A DNA stretch of 64,000 nt from Tranzscheliella williamsii (lineage: Eukaryota > Basidiomycota > Ustilaginomycetes > Ustilaginales > Ustilaginaceae): the NCBI GenBank assembly GCA_023212725.1, contig JALBYF010000024.1:1-64000 (forward strand), given 5' to 3'. Position numbers and translations under genes: made by a program. Shown here in pieces: positions 29,390 to 41,664 of this stretch. The notes under the pieces are model-generated. The model was given only the letters and a program-made list of their open reading frames with translations, was not told the origin of the DNA and searched no databases. The first letter of the stretch is position 1. Each line of letters starts with the position of its first letter.

Positions 29390-30263
29390 CTCGTGCAACC
29401 TCAGCCGGCGGCTGCGCGTGCGCTGTGCAGGCCAAGCGCGTCCTAAGCGCTAGAGAAAGAGCCAAACGGAGCGCTATCGGCGGAGCGCTATGGGTGGAGC
29501 GCTATGGGCGGTGAGCGGGCAGCGCAGCAGAGAAGCAGAGGGGCGGCAACGGGCGGGTGGTGCGCCGGGTCGGTGCGTTGTGGTCGTGCGCAGACACCGA
29601 GCGGGCAGCTAGGGCGGATGAGCTGCGGTGCGGGATGGGCAGTGGCACAACGGCGCCCTGGTTCGCAGTCGCAAGTCGCAGCGTGATCCACCAGTGTGCA
29701 TGTGCCGTCGGTGCGAGGTGTGAGTGGCTCAACTGAGCTCAACGTCGTTTCATCTCGAGCGCTTCTTCGCCCGCGTTCACACTACGCACACACACCGTCA
29801 CACGCCGGCCTGGTGCGTGCTCGCTCACCGACCCAATCACAAAATCGCTCCCCAAAATCACAATCACAATCGCAATCACAACACACAAACCATAATCACA
29901 TCACAATCCTCGCCTTGAGCCCTTCTCACTCAATTCATCACTCTCTCACTGTGACTGCGCTGTGACTGCGCCTGTGACTGCGCCTGTGACTGCGCTGTGA
30001 CTGCGCCTGTGACTGCGGCCTGTGACTGTAAACTGTGGCTATGGCGTCGGGGTGGGAAAGGTCCTTGCTCTGCACGTGACGGCCTGCAGCGGAGATCTAA
30101 CATGCAATTGACGCATGGTAGTCATGGTTCACTGTGACTGCCACGCCGACAGTGCACACATATGCGCACTCGAATAAGCCTCGCGCCGCCGGTCGCTGTG
30201 AGGATGTTTCAAGTGCGGTATTGCCTACATCTATGGAAGGAAAAGAGGAGAGGGAAGGCGGAT
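29390..30263. other. Intergenic VWA promoter / PRP43 3' flank with repeats
   Basis: Both neighbours are on the minus strand. The interval holds an A/C-rich stretch with repeated ATCACA words (about 29835-29905), the seven-copy CTGTGACTG array, one isolated copy of that word at 30130-30140 and the sequence ATCTAACATG at 30094-30103. No coding region was supported. Confidence 0.55.
29949..30028 (+). repeat. Seven-copy CTGTGACTG tandem array, period 11-13 bp
   Basis: Copies of CTGTGACTG start at 29949, 29960, 29972, 29984, 29995, 30007 and 30020, separated by short CG/CGC/CGGC spacers, so the centre-to-centre distances are 11-13 bp, near one helical turn. The array lies about 560 bp upstream of the VWA start and about 240 bp beyond the PRP43 stop. 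The same word occurs singly or in pairs elsewhere between genes in this window. Confidence 0.9.
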
Positions 30264-33172
<2,909 letters not shown>

Positions 33173-34632
33173 ATGTTGCATTCATCCAAGCTCATGCTGC
33201 GAGGCGTTTCGGCCAGCGCCGCCGCATCCGCCTCCCTGCAGCGACCCGTCTCTCGCGCTTTCTCCACGTCCATGGTCAGCAACAAGGATGTTCAGAATAT
33301 TACGGTGTAAGTCCCAGCGGACGATTCCTCTTCTTTGAACACTAGAATGCAGATCGCTGACCATCACGCATGCATGCTTCCGTATTGGTGTCAGTTTCGG
33401 AGCAGGGCTGATGGGCGCTGGCATTGCCCAGGTTCTGGCGCATAAGGGCAAGTTCAACGTGACGCTCTCCGACGTTACGGACAAGGCGCTTGCCAACGGC
33501 CAGAACATCATTTCCAAGTCGCTCACCCGGATCGCCAAAAAGGCAATGGCCGAGGCGAGCGCCGAAGAACAGGCCACCTTTGTCAAGGGCATAGTCGACT
33601 CGATCAAGCTCACCACCGACCCGGCAGCGGCGGTCAAGGAGACCGACCTGGTCATCGAGGCTATTATCGAGAACGTCGGCATCAAGAAAGACCTCTTCGG
33701 CTTCCTCGACGGCAAGGCCCCCGCCGATGCGCTTTTCGCGTCCAACACCAGCTCGCTCTCCATCACCGACGTCGCCGAGGCCGTCTCGGTAAAGCGACAG
33801 GAGCTCTTCGGAGGTACGTTGTCACCCTCGCCTATCCCGCTATGCCGGCGCCTCTACTGACACATTCCCGCATCCTCTTGCCTTCTCTTAGGTTTTCACG
33901 CTTTCAACCCGGTACCCCAGATGAAGTAAGTAGCTACTTTGCCCTGCAGGCGTGGGAAGTCGCCGGGCCATGGGCACACAACTGACATGTTCGCCGCGCA
34001 CTTTTCAATAGGTTGGTCGAGGTGATTCGAACCACCAAGACCAGCAACGACACTTTTGACTCGTTGACCGAGGTCGCCAAGCGCATGGGCAAGTCTCCTG
34101 TGGCCTGCATCGATGCTCCAGGGTAAGCAATTCGTCGGGGTCCACCGCCAACGTGTGATAGACGGCTCGGTAGGCTGACACTGGTCCTGGGTGACACTAC
34201 ATATGGGCGACGCTGTGCGCTTAGATTCATCGTCAACCGGCTGCTTGTTCCCTACATGCTCGAGGCGATCCGACTGGTCGAGCGCGGCGAGGCGACGCCG
34301 CGGGACGTCGACACGGCTATGAAGCTGGGAGCTGGCTGTAAGTAGTACGCGACGCGGGCGGAGGCAGAAGACAGAGCGCTGACGTTGGGCAACGGATGCT
34401 GGCGATGGCAGACCCCATGGGCCCCTTTGAGCTGGCTGACCTGGTCGGTCTCGACACACTCTCGCACATCGCCAAGGGCTGGAGAGAGTCGCGCGTCAAG
34501 ACCGGCGAGATCTCCGCCGAGACCGTCGCCGAATCGAAGCTGCTCGAGGACCTGGTCAAGCAGGGCAAGCTCGGCAAGAAGAGCGGCGAGAAGGGCGGCT
34601 TCTACGAGTACCCCGCCCCTGCCAAAAAGTAA
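33173..34632 (+). CDS. 3-hydroxyacyl-CoA dehydrogenase, mitochondrial (six exons)
   Basis: This NAD-dependent enzyme oxidises L-3-hydroxyacyl-CoA to 3-ketoacyl-CoA in beta-oxidation. Exons are 33173-33306, 33395-33813, 33892-33925 (34 nt), 34012-34122, 34225-34337 and 34412-34632, giving 343 residues. All five introns are GT-AG with a CTGAC branch motif. The start [20 protein letters not shown] plus an RAFSTS segment is a mitochondrial presequence. The Rossmann loop [12 protein letters not shown] spans the first splice. The catalytic His and Glu lie in [16 protein letters not shown], which is itself assembled from three exons. [16 protein letters not shown] and [10 protein letters not shown] end the C-terminal domain. 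There is no PTS1. Length and layout fit the short-chain HADH family. It is the most intron-rich gene of the window. Confidence 0.94.
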
Positions 34633-34984
34633 CCCCTCTCCATGGCGTACTCTTAGTCGAAGCATCGTGGCGGTCTCTTCTCCCACCCAGCGCCCCCCTC
34701 AGTCATGGAAAACGGCCCGAATTGCGAATGGCTTCTAATGAGCTTAGGCCGAGGCTCAACAGGGGGTATGGAGGAGGCTGCCAAGGGAGACTGAGGATGC
34801 AAGGTGGATAAGATGCGAGCTCCGCGCCATGTTCCAGCGATACAGAAATCGAATAAAGAACGCTGTGCGTCTCGAGCTGAGAACGCGACCGGGCGTGTGT
34901 GGAAGGGCCTGTATATTGCTGGCGAGGGTGGTGTGGGGCACGATGGGCTGAGGCGGGGGGGGTGCGGCGCACGGGGGGTGGGTG
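34633..34984. other. Convergent intergenic after HADH
   Basis: These 352 bp lie between convergent stop codons and hold two 3' untranslated regions. No other feature was supported. Confidence 0.4.
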
Positions 34985-35401
34985 CTAATGGCGGGAGTCC
35001 CACTGCTTGAGGTAGTCGATGCCGAGATCTTTGGGCATGGGGCCCCAGTCCTTGCGCTGTTTGGTGCGGGGGCGGCGTTTGAGCGTGTCGTCGGTGGGCT
35101 GGTCGTGGATGCTGGTGTCGGGCTCGGCGGGAGGGGAGGGCAAGCGGCCAGCGGTGGCGAAGACGGGCTTGGCGGCCTGCGCCGCGTCGTGCTTGCTCTT
35201 GCTCTTCTCCTCCAGCACGCGCCGCTTCTCGAGCGCCCGCGCCGACACCGCCGCCTTTTGCACCGGCACACCCCCCCCACCACCTACCACTGAACCCACC
35301 ACCTCCGTCAACGCAGACGACCGAGTCTTGCCCCCCGCCACCCCCGGCTTCTGCCGCTCCTTCAGCGTCGGCTTCTTGTAGAACTTGGACGACTTGCCCA
35401 T
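34985..35401 (-). CDS. Small basic protein of unknown function
   Basis: I do not recognise this gene. The ATG at 35401 gives 138 residues. The N-terminus is basic (MGKSSKFYKKPTLKERQKPG) and the C-terminus looks conserved-like and ordered (RKDWGPMPKDLGIDYLKQWD, then SRH). The centre holds a Gly/Val run (VVGSVVGGGGG), a basic helix (ARALEKRRVLEEKSKSKHDA) and a Pro/Asp-rich linker. Lysine and arginine are frequent throughout, as in many small nucleolar or RNA-associated proteins, but that is only inference. The open frame continues 43 codons upstream without likeness to a targeting signal. Strong third-position GC bias like its neighbours supports real coding. It is convergent with HADH and tandem with uL14m. 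Confidence 0.65.
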   Translation of the reverse strand: MGKSSKFYKKPTLKERQKPGVAGGKTRSSALTEVVGSVVGGGGGVPVQKAAVSARALEKRRVLEEKSKSKHDAAQAAKPVFATAGRLPSPPAEPDTSIHDQPTDDTLKRRPRTKQRKDWGPMPKDLGIDYLKQWDSRH

Positions 35402-35957
35402 CTTGTCCCACCTTTCCAACTCGTATCCTGCCCCACCCCGCTGGACCAAACGCTCGCACAGATACACAGCGGCTTGCTGCTCCGGGCAGGTGGTGTGGGT
35501 TCGGGTTAGGTGGAAGGCTGGCAACAACACACACCGGCTTTCGTCCAGGAATTTTCCGTTTCAGATTAACGCGATTTTTCTTGATTAATGCCCGAAAACC
35601 ATAAATGGCAATCTTGGCGACTTCTCCCCCTTGCGCCGTTCCGCATGCTTCTGTGTGCGGTTCTTAGCGCGGCAGTCAAGCAGAGACGATCTGATTAAAG
35701 AGAGTACAGACGCCCTATCGGGTTTCGCTGCTGATACAGGGGCCTCAAGGCTTGTAGACCAGGCGTGACTAGATTGGTGACGAACAGGCTTGGTAAATGC
35801 AGGGACACGATTACAAGTACAAGATGGGTGTGTGAAGAGCGAGATGCTGCCGAGGTGCGGGCAGCTAAAGGGTGGAGCTGGAGAGAAGAGGGCAGCCGAG
35901 GGGCGGATGGCGGAGATGAGCCCGGTGCAAGGGCCGCCCGCTTGCGCAAGGGGCGAA
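35402..35957. other. Intergenic small basic protein / uL14m
   Basis: These 556 bp separate two minus-strand genes and should include the promoter of the small basic protein gene and the uL14m 3' region. No additional gene was supported. Confidence 0.4.
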
Positions 35958-36472
35958 TTAGATGACCTTGGGAGCCAAGCTGGCAATCTTGCCCCAGCCA
36001 GCGGCGCGGAGCTCGTTGGCAACGACGCCGTTGACGCGTGTCCCCAGCGGCTCCTTCTTGTTGTTGAGCAGGACGCAGGCGTTGTCGTCGAAGCGGATGA
36101 CGCGACCGTCGGGCCGGGTCATCTCCTTCTTGGTCCGGACGATGACGGCATGCCGCACATCGCCCCGACGTACCTTCTGCGCACTCGGCTGGCCAGGCAC
36201 GTTGGATATCGGCCGCGCCTTTTGTACGACAACCACAATCTCGTCACCTGCCATTGTACGACCAAGCCACAAGCGGGATGGAAAAGCCAGAAAACGCGGT
36301 CAGTCGAAAGAACGTCGCAGAGGCGAGACTGCGCTGTAGGAGGCCAGAGTGGGAAAAACTTACCGACACGACCCAGACCTTGGGTAGTCTTGTTCCGCAG
36401 CACGTTGACACACTCAGCAATGAGGCCACCAGAGTTGTCGATGATGGCCATCCTTGCTTTGAGGCCCAACAT
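35958..36472 (-). CDS. MRPL38: Mitochondrial large-subunit ribosomal protein uL14m
   Basis: This encodes the mitochondrial homologue of bacterial L14. The model has two minus-strand exons, 36364-36472 and 35958-36247, with a 116-nt intron (donor GTAAGT, branch CTGAC, acceptor CAG), giving 132 residues, close to bacterial L14 (about 122). Exon 1 encodes [20 protein letters not shown] and CVNVLRNK; the splice joins LGRV to [13 protein letters not shown], the central L14 signature. [20 protein letters not shown] and [20 protein letters not shown] follow, then [18 protein letters not shown]. No cleavable presequence is evident, as in the yeast protein. The in-frame ATG inside the intron just before exon 2 is a trap for an unspliced model. 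The symbol follows the yeast name. Confidence 0.93.
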
Positions 36473-37567
36473 GATGTGCGATGTCCTCTCCGCGGACCTG
36501 TGGAAGAGATCGTCGGTGAGTGGCTACGACCCAAGCGCTCGCTCGTGCTGCTTCTTGGTCTTCTTGTACGACAAACAGCGAGCGCTACGTTGCTAAGCTC
36601 GTGTTCGTTGAGCTGGTGTGGCGGGTGGAGCTGACTGTGGTTTGCCTGTACCCAATGCGAAGCGGAAGGATCGAGAGGAAGAACAGGCGGGGCCAACACC
36701 CCAACCACCGACTTTTTCTTTCCGACTTAGGATCTAGTCGGATCCGGCAACCATCTCTTTTTGAAGATCAGATCTCGTCCCGATATGCCGATATCAAAAG
36801 AAGCGGATGTTAGAGCATTGTTGAAGCTTGACGGAAAAACATGGTCGCCGACGCAGCCTGCTATTCATAGATTTATTCAGATGGGCGTGGCCTAGCGGCT
36901 TGGCAGGGATCGAATCCAATTCCAGTCTCGCTGAAAGAAATTCTCTCGTCTGGCTGGGCTGCAGCAGGGCTAGTACTAGCTTGTCTGACGTACATTTGCA
37001 GGCCCACATTAGCACGTGAAGCAGAAGAACGGCCTATGGTAAGGAGGCAATTCCTACCTCACCGAGTGTGAGTGCGACGACCAGAACAGCCATCATGTGG
37101 TATCACAGTACATGCTGTTTCCTTCTAGCCACTTACAGCAAGCATTCGCCTGTGTGAAATGTTCCGATTCCCCGCGGCCCGCGACCAGGCCCAGGCTTCC
37201 AGACCTGGACCTGACACTTGCCGAGGATCAACCGCTGTAAAAAGCATGCTGCGAAACCATATGACGCCGTGCCCACGTCGATAATGGTGAGCAGGCGAGG
37301 AACGGGGATTAGTCATTGTGTGCCTCCAGATTGGCGCTCATGCCTCCGATCGGGGAGAAGCAAGATGCGCGCGCTCAAGGATGCCGAGCTCGGAGCGTGG
37401 AAACAGTCGCAGGCTAGCGATGCCGAGGCGAGGCGACGGCAGAGCGATGTGTACGTTCTTAGGCTATGACTATCTCGTCGGCCAAGTAGAGACGCCGACT
37501 GCACAGCAAGCCTCACATTCTTGCTTGTCTTGCGGCTCAGCGAATTTGCAATAGCGGCGAGACGGTA

Positions 37568-37589
37568 AGCTAGCGCGTTACCGCTAGCT
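37568..37589. repeat. Perfect inverted repeat AGCTAGCG-n6-CGCTAGCT
   Basis: Eight-base perfect arms flank a six-base spacer in the gene-poor region. A second hairpin, GGTTCG-gtg-CGAACC, lies at 37612-37626. Function is unknown. Confidence 0.6.
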
Positions 37590-38410
37590 GGCGGGCGATG
37601 CCTGTCGGGCTGGTTCGGTGCGAACCGACAACCCTTTCCATGTGCGTCGGGCTGCATTCACCCGCGCCGACACACATTAGTTAGGCTAGCTCAGTGATTA
37701 CAAGTCACGGTACTAGCTCATTTTGCTTCGCTCCGACACTGCAGCCAGTCGACACGGGCATCTTTCAGCACGCATGCTTAACATGTCGAGGCGTCGCCAT
37801 ACCCGTAGCTCGTTCTTGTTCACCGTGTGCTCTAATTCCGAAAGCCAAGTAACAGACAGGAGCCCTCTATCGCTTGGACCAGAATGCGTCTGTTCGGCCA
37901 AAGCCGATGTATTGCGTCGTTTTCCGCCGCTGTGCATGATAGCACACCGCGAACGGCCTGCATGCCAGCCACTTTCAGCGGAATGGCCGCCGAAAAGGTA
38001 GATAGATGCATTTGCCTGTTGTTCATCCGATGATCACAAAGCCGATTTGCCAGGTTGGCGAGATGGCCGAAGTGGCGCGCTTGTCCACGAGCAGCACAGA
38101 GCTACAGAGCTATTGTTGAATGGAAATTGCCGCATGAAGCGAGACCGGGTTGAGATCATGAGTGTGATCTTGCGCGGCGAAGGTGGGTGAAATTGGCGTC
38201 GAAGTGCATTTTAAAATTCGAAAAACGGCAGTGCAGACAATGACGACGGTGGCCCACCACTTGCTTGCTGCCCAACCATTGCCGAGCCGCTGCTCTACCT
38301 TCTGCTGCAGCTGTCAGCCTGCCTTCTTACACGGCGCGGCAGAACAGTTCTACCATAGCCCGCCCGTGTTCTGCTCTGCTGCCTTGCTCTGCTACTGATC
38401 TCTGCCACCG

Positions 38411-38488
38411 ATCTCTGCTGCTTGTCTCTGCTGCTGCTTGTCTCTGCTGCTGCTTGTCTCTGCTGCTGCTTGTCTTTGCTACTGCTGA
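38411..38488 (+). repeat. Short tandem repeat TCTCTGCTGCTGCTTG in kinase leader
   Basis: A 16-base unit TCTCTGCTGCTGCTTG occurs three times in tandem, preceded by a 13-base version and followed by a diverged copy. It lies about 1.1 kb upstream of the kinase start in the pyrimidine-rich leader. Confidence 0.75.
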
Positions 38489-39621
38489 TTTTCTTCGAGA
38501 CGTTGCAAGTTCTTCATTGTCTTTCGGCGCCATGTCCCCCCAGCTACAGTACAAGCGTCATGTTGCCTCCTCGCTAAATGTTGATGTGAGTTCGCTAGTC
38601 TCTTTTAGCGTCTTTTGGCCCACTCGTGCTGTCCCACGCCTCGATCTCCTTGCTCTTTTGTTCGCGCTGCAAAGCCTAGTTAGCTTTCCCATCTCTATTT
38701 TCGCCCGCTGCGTGGCAACCCTCACTGCTCTTTCTTGGTCCACATTGCCGGTTGGCTGCCCTTCGCCTCGCTTTTCTTCGGTCACACTTCTCACTAGTTT
38801 CACTGCCCCCACCACGTCCCCACTCTGCTGGTTCCCGCCTTGGTCCCCTCCCTCTGCTTCTCCTCATCTCCTACTCTGCTCTTCCGCTCCTTCACCGACG
38901 TCGCTTACCACACTTCTGCCTCGTCGATCTTTTACCATGGGCTTGCCCCTATCCGTCCGAATCTAACCACCGGGCTACTTGTCTAGTCGGATAGCTTCTG
39001 CCTAGCCTCCCCCACACGCATTCCATCCACTCTCTAGTCACTTTTGGCTTTCATCCCAGCAATTCACTTGGCTCACTCACCCGCCCTTCCACCATCCCTC
39101 GCCCGACCGCTGCAGCTAACGCGCATCAATCAGGCCTAGCTTTCCCTCTGACGAGCCCTTGTACTTGGATGGACGCACGACAAAGTCGCGCTTTCTTCGC
39201 CTTTCTACCATTTCACTTCATAACCACAAAGCCGGTTAGGGAGAACTTCCTTGATCCCCACACTACCGACCCGCCCCACTCATCCGGCCGTTCCATCACT
39301 ACATTTCACCTTTCCTTCCTTCATCTCGACCATCCAGCGCTTGTCGTCCATGATACACACCTTTTCGTCACATCGTCTCGCCTTTCCGCTTATCCTACAG
39401 CATCTCCGAGTTTTGCGTCCAGGCCACTGTGTCGTTCGCATCCTGAACTGCTATCCTGAGTGCAATTCGTTCGCTCAATCACAACATCAACCCCGTATCA
39501 CCGCGCAGCGGTTCCTCTGCCTTGCACGCTGAACGTGACTTGGGCAAGTTGGGCTTGACAACACTGCTCTTCATCGCCAGGAGTCAACCTCACTACCAAC
39601 ATTGTCAGTCTTTTTGTCGCC

Positions 39622-41664
39622 ATGACGCACAAAAGGTCGCATGAGGAGGCAGCGCTGGGCGCAGCTCTCCTACCAAAAGCGAGCCGGGCCAAAGCTAAGT
39701 CGGGCCACCAGCTGCCGCCATTAGATTCTTCCGCCTCGTCTTTCGCTACGATGGCAGCGGGAAAACGACGCCGAAGCAGTCTCGACCTGCAACACTTGGA
39801 AGAGTGCCATGCCACGGCGTCGCCTTCGCGACCTATGACCTTGCCACGTACCGCTAGAGAACGTTTCGTGCCTGGCCTTCAGACCTTTGTTAGCGGTCTA
39901 CAGATGTCTCAGAATACCGCCTCGGCTCTCTTTACCAGCGAGTTACCAGCCGGCCGACCGCGTTCTGCCACCCGGCGCTCCTTTGATAGTCCTGACGTCA
40001 TCCAACCTCTAATGATGAGCCGCAACGCCGACGCCGAAAGACGTAGCAGCCAGACCGCTGTTCGACGCAGATCTCAAGAGATCGTCTCCACCCTGCTGTC
40101 GCAGGCACACGCATTGGTTGCAGGCGGAGATGTTCCTCTCGTGCCCGGCGTCTCGCCAGGTTGGCACGTTGAAGCCCATGGTCGTCAAGCCATGGAGCTA
40201 CAGGAGGGCGTGCGCTTCGAGGATGAGGATGGCTGGACGCCTTTGCAAGCCTTTCCCGCCTCCACGCCCATCGGCAAGCTTGTAGCCAAAAGGAACAAGC
40301 TACGATTGCAAGCTCAAAAACAGGCTCGAGGTAGTCCCTCAGCACAACCTACTTGGACCTCGTCTACATCGGCTGCGCCCGCCGCGGCCTCAATGCAGAC
40401 CCGCTCCTCGCCCGGCATGTCTTCGCTGAGCGAGGCGGGCGAAGCCTCGCCGGCAAGCATTCTGGCAGAAGTCAGACAGCCTACGCACAACTTCAGCAGC
40501 ACTGGATTCTCGGAATACCGAACTCGTCCATCTGACCCAGAGGAGCTGGAAACAGATGCCTCTACCTCCGCGAGCCCATCTGAGGCTTTTGGCTCGCTTT
40601 CTGTCCTGTCGGATGAATTGTTTGCTGAGTCGAACACCTCGACATTAAGCTCAAAAATGCCCGAGCCTACGCTCCAGGACTTTGAGGTCTTAGAGACGCT
40701 AGGCACGGGGACATTTGGTCGAGTCATGTTGGTTCGGACCAAGGGAAGCGATATCCACGACCGCACCGCGTATTTTGCCCTCAAGGTGCTGGCCAAGGCA
40801 GACATTGTCAGGCTAAAGCAGGTCTCCCACGTCAACAGCGAACGCAGCATCCTCACCAAGGTAGATCATCCCTTTGTGGTCAACATGATCTCGTCGTTCC
40901 AAGACTGCAGAAACTGCTACATGCTCATGGACTATGTCGTTGGCGGCGAAGTGTTCTCCTATCTGCGTCGAGTCGGGCACTTCTCAGTCGATGTGGCTAG
41001 GTTCTATATTTCCACCATCGTTTTGGCTATAGAGTATCTTCACCAACGCAACATTGTTTACCGCGATTTGAAGCCCGAGAATCTGCTCATCGACGCCGAC
41101 GGCTACACAAAGCTCACCGATTTCGGCTTTGCCAAGGAGATCGGAGACCGCACATGGACCTTGTGTGGTACACCAGAATACCTGGCTCCGGAGATCATCC
41201 AATGCAGTGGACATGGAACCGCGGTTGACTGGTGGTCGCTCGGCATCCTTTTGTTCGAGATGTTGGCTGGCTATCCTCCCTTCTACGACTCCAATCCGTT
41301 CGGCGTCTACGAGAAGATCTTGGCGGGCAAGCTTGTCTTCCCTGATCAGATTGACGCAATCTCGCGCGACCTCATCACTAGTCTCCTCACCGCCGACCGC
41401 AGCCGAAGGTTGGGCAATCTCAGCGGTGGTGCTCGTGATGTCAAGAACCACCCCTGGTTTCACGGTGTCGACTGGCTAGCACTTGGTGAGAGGCGCATCC
41501 GACCTCCCATCATTCCGTATCTCGGTCGCGCTGGCGACACCTCCAACTTCAGCAAGTACGAACCGGCCAGGCAGAGCACCCTATTGGGTCTTTACGGCCT
41601 CGAAGATGCTTTCAACGTCGCAAGCATCCAGGATCCCCACCGCGATCTCTTCGCCGACTTCTGA
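39622..41664 (+). CDS. AGC protein kinase, PKA catalytic subunit type
   Basis: The 680-residue product ends in a complete PKA-like kinase domain (from about 353). It has the glycine loop LGTGTFGRVMLV, FALKVLAKADIV, YRDLKPENLLIDADG, DFGFAKEIGDRTWTLCGTPE with the activation-loop Thr, and GTAVDWWSLGILLFEMLAGY. The C-terminal tail has FSKYEP and finishes in FADF, the terminal FxxF motif that is diagnostic for PKA among AGC kinases. The first 350 residues are a Ser/Ala-rich extension absent from mammalian PKA. It contains several basophilic sites (KRRRSSLD, ATRRSFD, AERRSSQ, VRRRSQE) that fit the PKA consensus. In smut fungi two catalytic subunits are known (Adr1 and Uka1); which one this is cannot be decided by eye. 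cAMP-regulated signalling is inferred from the family. Confidence 0.92.
   Translation: MTHKRSHEEAALGAALLPKASRAKAKSGHQLPPLDSSASSFATMAAGKRRRSSLDLQHLEECHATASPSRPMTLPRTARERFVPGLQTFVSGLQMSQNTASALFTSELPAGRPRSATRRSFDSPDVIQPLMMSRNADAERRSSQTAVRRRSQEIVSTLLSQAHALVAGGDVPLVPGVSPGWHVEAHGRQAMELQEGVRFEDEDGWTPLQAFPASTPIGKLVAKRNKLRLQAQKQARGSPSAQPTWTSSTSAAPAAASMQTRSSPGMSSLSEAGEASPASILAEVRQPTHNFSSTGFSEYRTRPSDPEELETDASTSASPSEAFGSLSVLSDELFAESNTSTLSSKMPEPTLQDFEVLETLGTGTFGRVMLVRTKGSDIHDRTAYFALKVLAKADIVRLKQVSHVNSERSILTKVDHPFVVNMISSFQDCRNCYMLMDYVVGGEVFSYLRRVGHFSVDVARFYISTIVLAIEYLHQRNIVYRDLKPENLLIDADGYTKLTDFGFAKEIGDRTWTLCGTPEYLAPEIIQCSGHGTAVDWWSLGILLFEMLAGYPPFYDSNPFGVYEKILAGKLVFPDQIDAISRDLITSLLTADRSRRLGNLSGGARDVKNHPWFHGVDWLALGERRIRPPIIPYLGRAGDTSNFSKYEPARQSTLLGLYGLEDAFNVASIQDPHRDLFADF

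Larger units (their letters stand above)
36473..39621. other. Gene-poor 3.1-kb region and PKA-gene leader
   Basis: Between divergent uL14m and the PKA-type kinase no gene could be supported. About 36473-38200 is of mixed composition, with tRNA-like fragments (36888-36917, 38058-38075), a perfect short inverted repeat (37568-37589) and a second hairpin at 37612-37626. About 38265-39600 is strongly C/T-rich on the plus strand and carries a short tandem repeat, so it looks like promoter and long 5' leader of the kinase. A 233-codon open frame in this leader (38265-38966) is of low complexity and is not called. Confidence 0.5.

Noticed and set aside
29949..30028. CRISPR-like array
   Set aside because: The repeats are 9 bases with 2-4-base spacers in a fungal genome, which does not fit any CRISPR layout.
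36119..36247. uL14m starting at the in-frame ATG just before exon 2
   Set aside because: It would delete the conserved N-terminal third of L14; splicing from 36364 to 36247 restores it exactly.
36888..36917. Possible tRNA gene from A-box-like and B-box-like words
   Set aside because: The boxes are only about 8 bp apart, the B-box has a mismatch, and no acceptor or anticodon stems fold, so at most it is a relic.
38058..38173. Possible tRNA-Ser/Leu-like locus starting GCGAGATGGCCGAAGTGG
   Set aside because: A complementary ATCTTGC lies 116 nt downstream, but no T-arm or anticodon arm can be formed between them.
38265..38966. 233-codon open frame in the kinase leader
   Set aside because: The Ser/Leu/Pro/Cys-rich composition follows from a pyrimidine-rich leader and a tandem repeat; there is no recognisable domain.
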